Made by a program: the position numbers and the translations under genes
Shown here: piece by piece, positions 63,640 to 64,000 of the stretch
Layout: each line of letters starts with the position of its first letter
Numbering within the stretch: position 1 is the stretch's first letter
The notes under the pieces: model-generated
What the model saw: only the letters and a program-made list of their open reading frames with translations
The model's database searches: none
Told to the model about the DNA's origin: nothing
Source: Patagioenas fasciata
Taxonomy: Eukaryota > Chordata > Aves > Columbiformes > Columbidae
Length of the DNA stretch: 64,000 nt
NCBI RefSeq assembly: GCF_037038585.1
Contig: NC_092559.1
Span: forward strand, 19,764,488 to 19,828,487
Reading direction: 5' to 3'

Positions 63640-64000
63640 TCATTAAAGCCTTTGACACCGTATCCCACAGCATTCTCCTGGAGAAGCTGGCAGCTCATGG
63701 CCTGGATGGGAGTACTCGGTGATGGATAAAGAACTGGCTGGAGGGCCAGGCCCAAAGAGTCGTGGTGAACTGAACCAAATTCAGTCGGCCACAAGTGGTG
63801 TTCCCCAGGGCTCAGTATTGGAGCCAGTTCTGTTTAATCTCTTTATCAATGATCTGGATGAGGGGATTGAGCGCACCCTCAGTAAGTTTGCAGATGACAC
63901 CAAACTGGGTAGCAGTGTTGATCTGCTGGAGGGTAGGAAGGCCATACAGAGGGATCTGGACCAGCTGGATTGTTGGGCTGAAGCCAATTGTATATAGTTC
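63640..64000 (+). pseudogene. CR1-3 RT, motif A to C, running off the window
   Basis: Reads [20 protein letters not shown] (motif A), then after a break [20 protein letters not shown] and [20 protein letters not shown], with the catalytic DD kept. GLDGSTR-stop near 63720 breaks the frame. Confidence 0.87.

Larger units (their letters stand above)
53506..64000 (+). mobile_element. CR1-3: long CR1 copy hosting three insertions
   Basis: Plus-strand CR1 with ORF1 (about 53834-54457), ORF2 endonuclease (54490-54669, resuming at 60797) and RT (62073-62817, resuming at 63640), running off the window. Insertions: ERVK-3 (54670-60790) within the endonuclease, an LTR (61386-61904) and a reversed CR1 (62818-63625) within RT. 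Without them the modules are in correct order. Multiple frame breaks in RT near 62505-62690. Confidence 0.88.

Overview
The window looks like bird nuclear DNA, most likely from a sex chromosome. Two things support this. First, CR1 LINEs are everywhere, ending in the usual 3' octamer-type repeats (for example TTCTGTGA at about 43420-43440), together with avian-type class I, II and III endogenous retroviruses (ERVs). Second, the only host genes I recognise are decayed minus-strand copies of NPR2 (natriuretic peptide receptor guanylate cyclase; exons at 20-562 and 2113-3145) and RGP1 (Ric1-Rgp1/RAB6A exchange-factor partner; exons at 29320-31923). These are neighbours on human 9p13.3, a region I know to correspond to the avian Z. 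Nonsense codons, lost splice sites, missing exons and an almost wall-to-wall ERV load make a degenerating W-linked (gametologue) block the best inference. The window itself cannot prove that.

Layout. 1-3145: NPR2 remnants split by old LTRs. 3146-17600: one minus-strand CR1 copy, itself inserted in an NPR2 exon, opened by four later insertions (a 1.2 kb LTR, a tRNA-Leu-primed ERVL-like element, a second 1.2 kb LTR and the class II provirus ERVK-1 with TSD CTCTAA). 17956-25584: class II provirus ERVK-2 (minus; gag, dUTPase-protease-RT, RNase H, integrase, env tail remnant), interrupted by two solo LTRs of one family ('LTR-X'). 25585-33510: LTR pieces, unassigned unique DNA, a CR1 tail, solo LTRs, the RGP1 remnant and an ERVL gag-protease fragment. 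33480-38720: a long plus-strand CR1 split by two LTRs. 38725-42830: class I ERV (minus) with a nearly full-length Hsmar1-like mariner in its gag and an LTR in its leader. 42830-45225: CR1 tail, solo LTR, unassigned DNA. 45226-51628: a plus-strand ERV with a tRNA-Lys-like primer site, rearranged with a CR1 RT segment and an ASLV-like gag/LTR fragment. 51629-64000: CR1 copies hosting LTRs, the very young provirus ERVK-3 (54670-60790) and a nested inverted CR1.

Most interesting. (1) LTR-X carries, inside its predicted transcribed R region, an array of short stem-loops of a few recurrent types with pair-preserving substitutions: 3 units in one copy, 11 in another and 15 in the third. (2) ERVK-3 has two LTRs with no difference that I can see over 451 bp, a perfect 6-bp TSD and a tandemly duplicated initiator-tRNA-Met primer-binding site. 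It lacks most of capsid and all of nucleocapsid, has lost env and carries a TGA near the start of RT, so it must have moved very recently with help in trans. (3) A 614-codon open frame joins a retroviral protease/RT N-terminus to a CR1 LINE reverse transcriptase that retains its catalytic motifs.

No intact host gene, tRNA, rRNA or CRISPR array was seen. The elements work as layers: CR1 copies are the substrate, ERVs landed in them, most collapsed to solo LTRs, and the youngest insertions keep exact target duplications.
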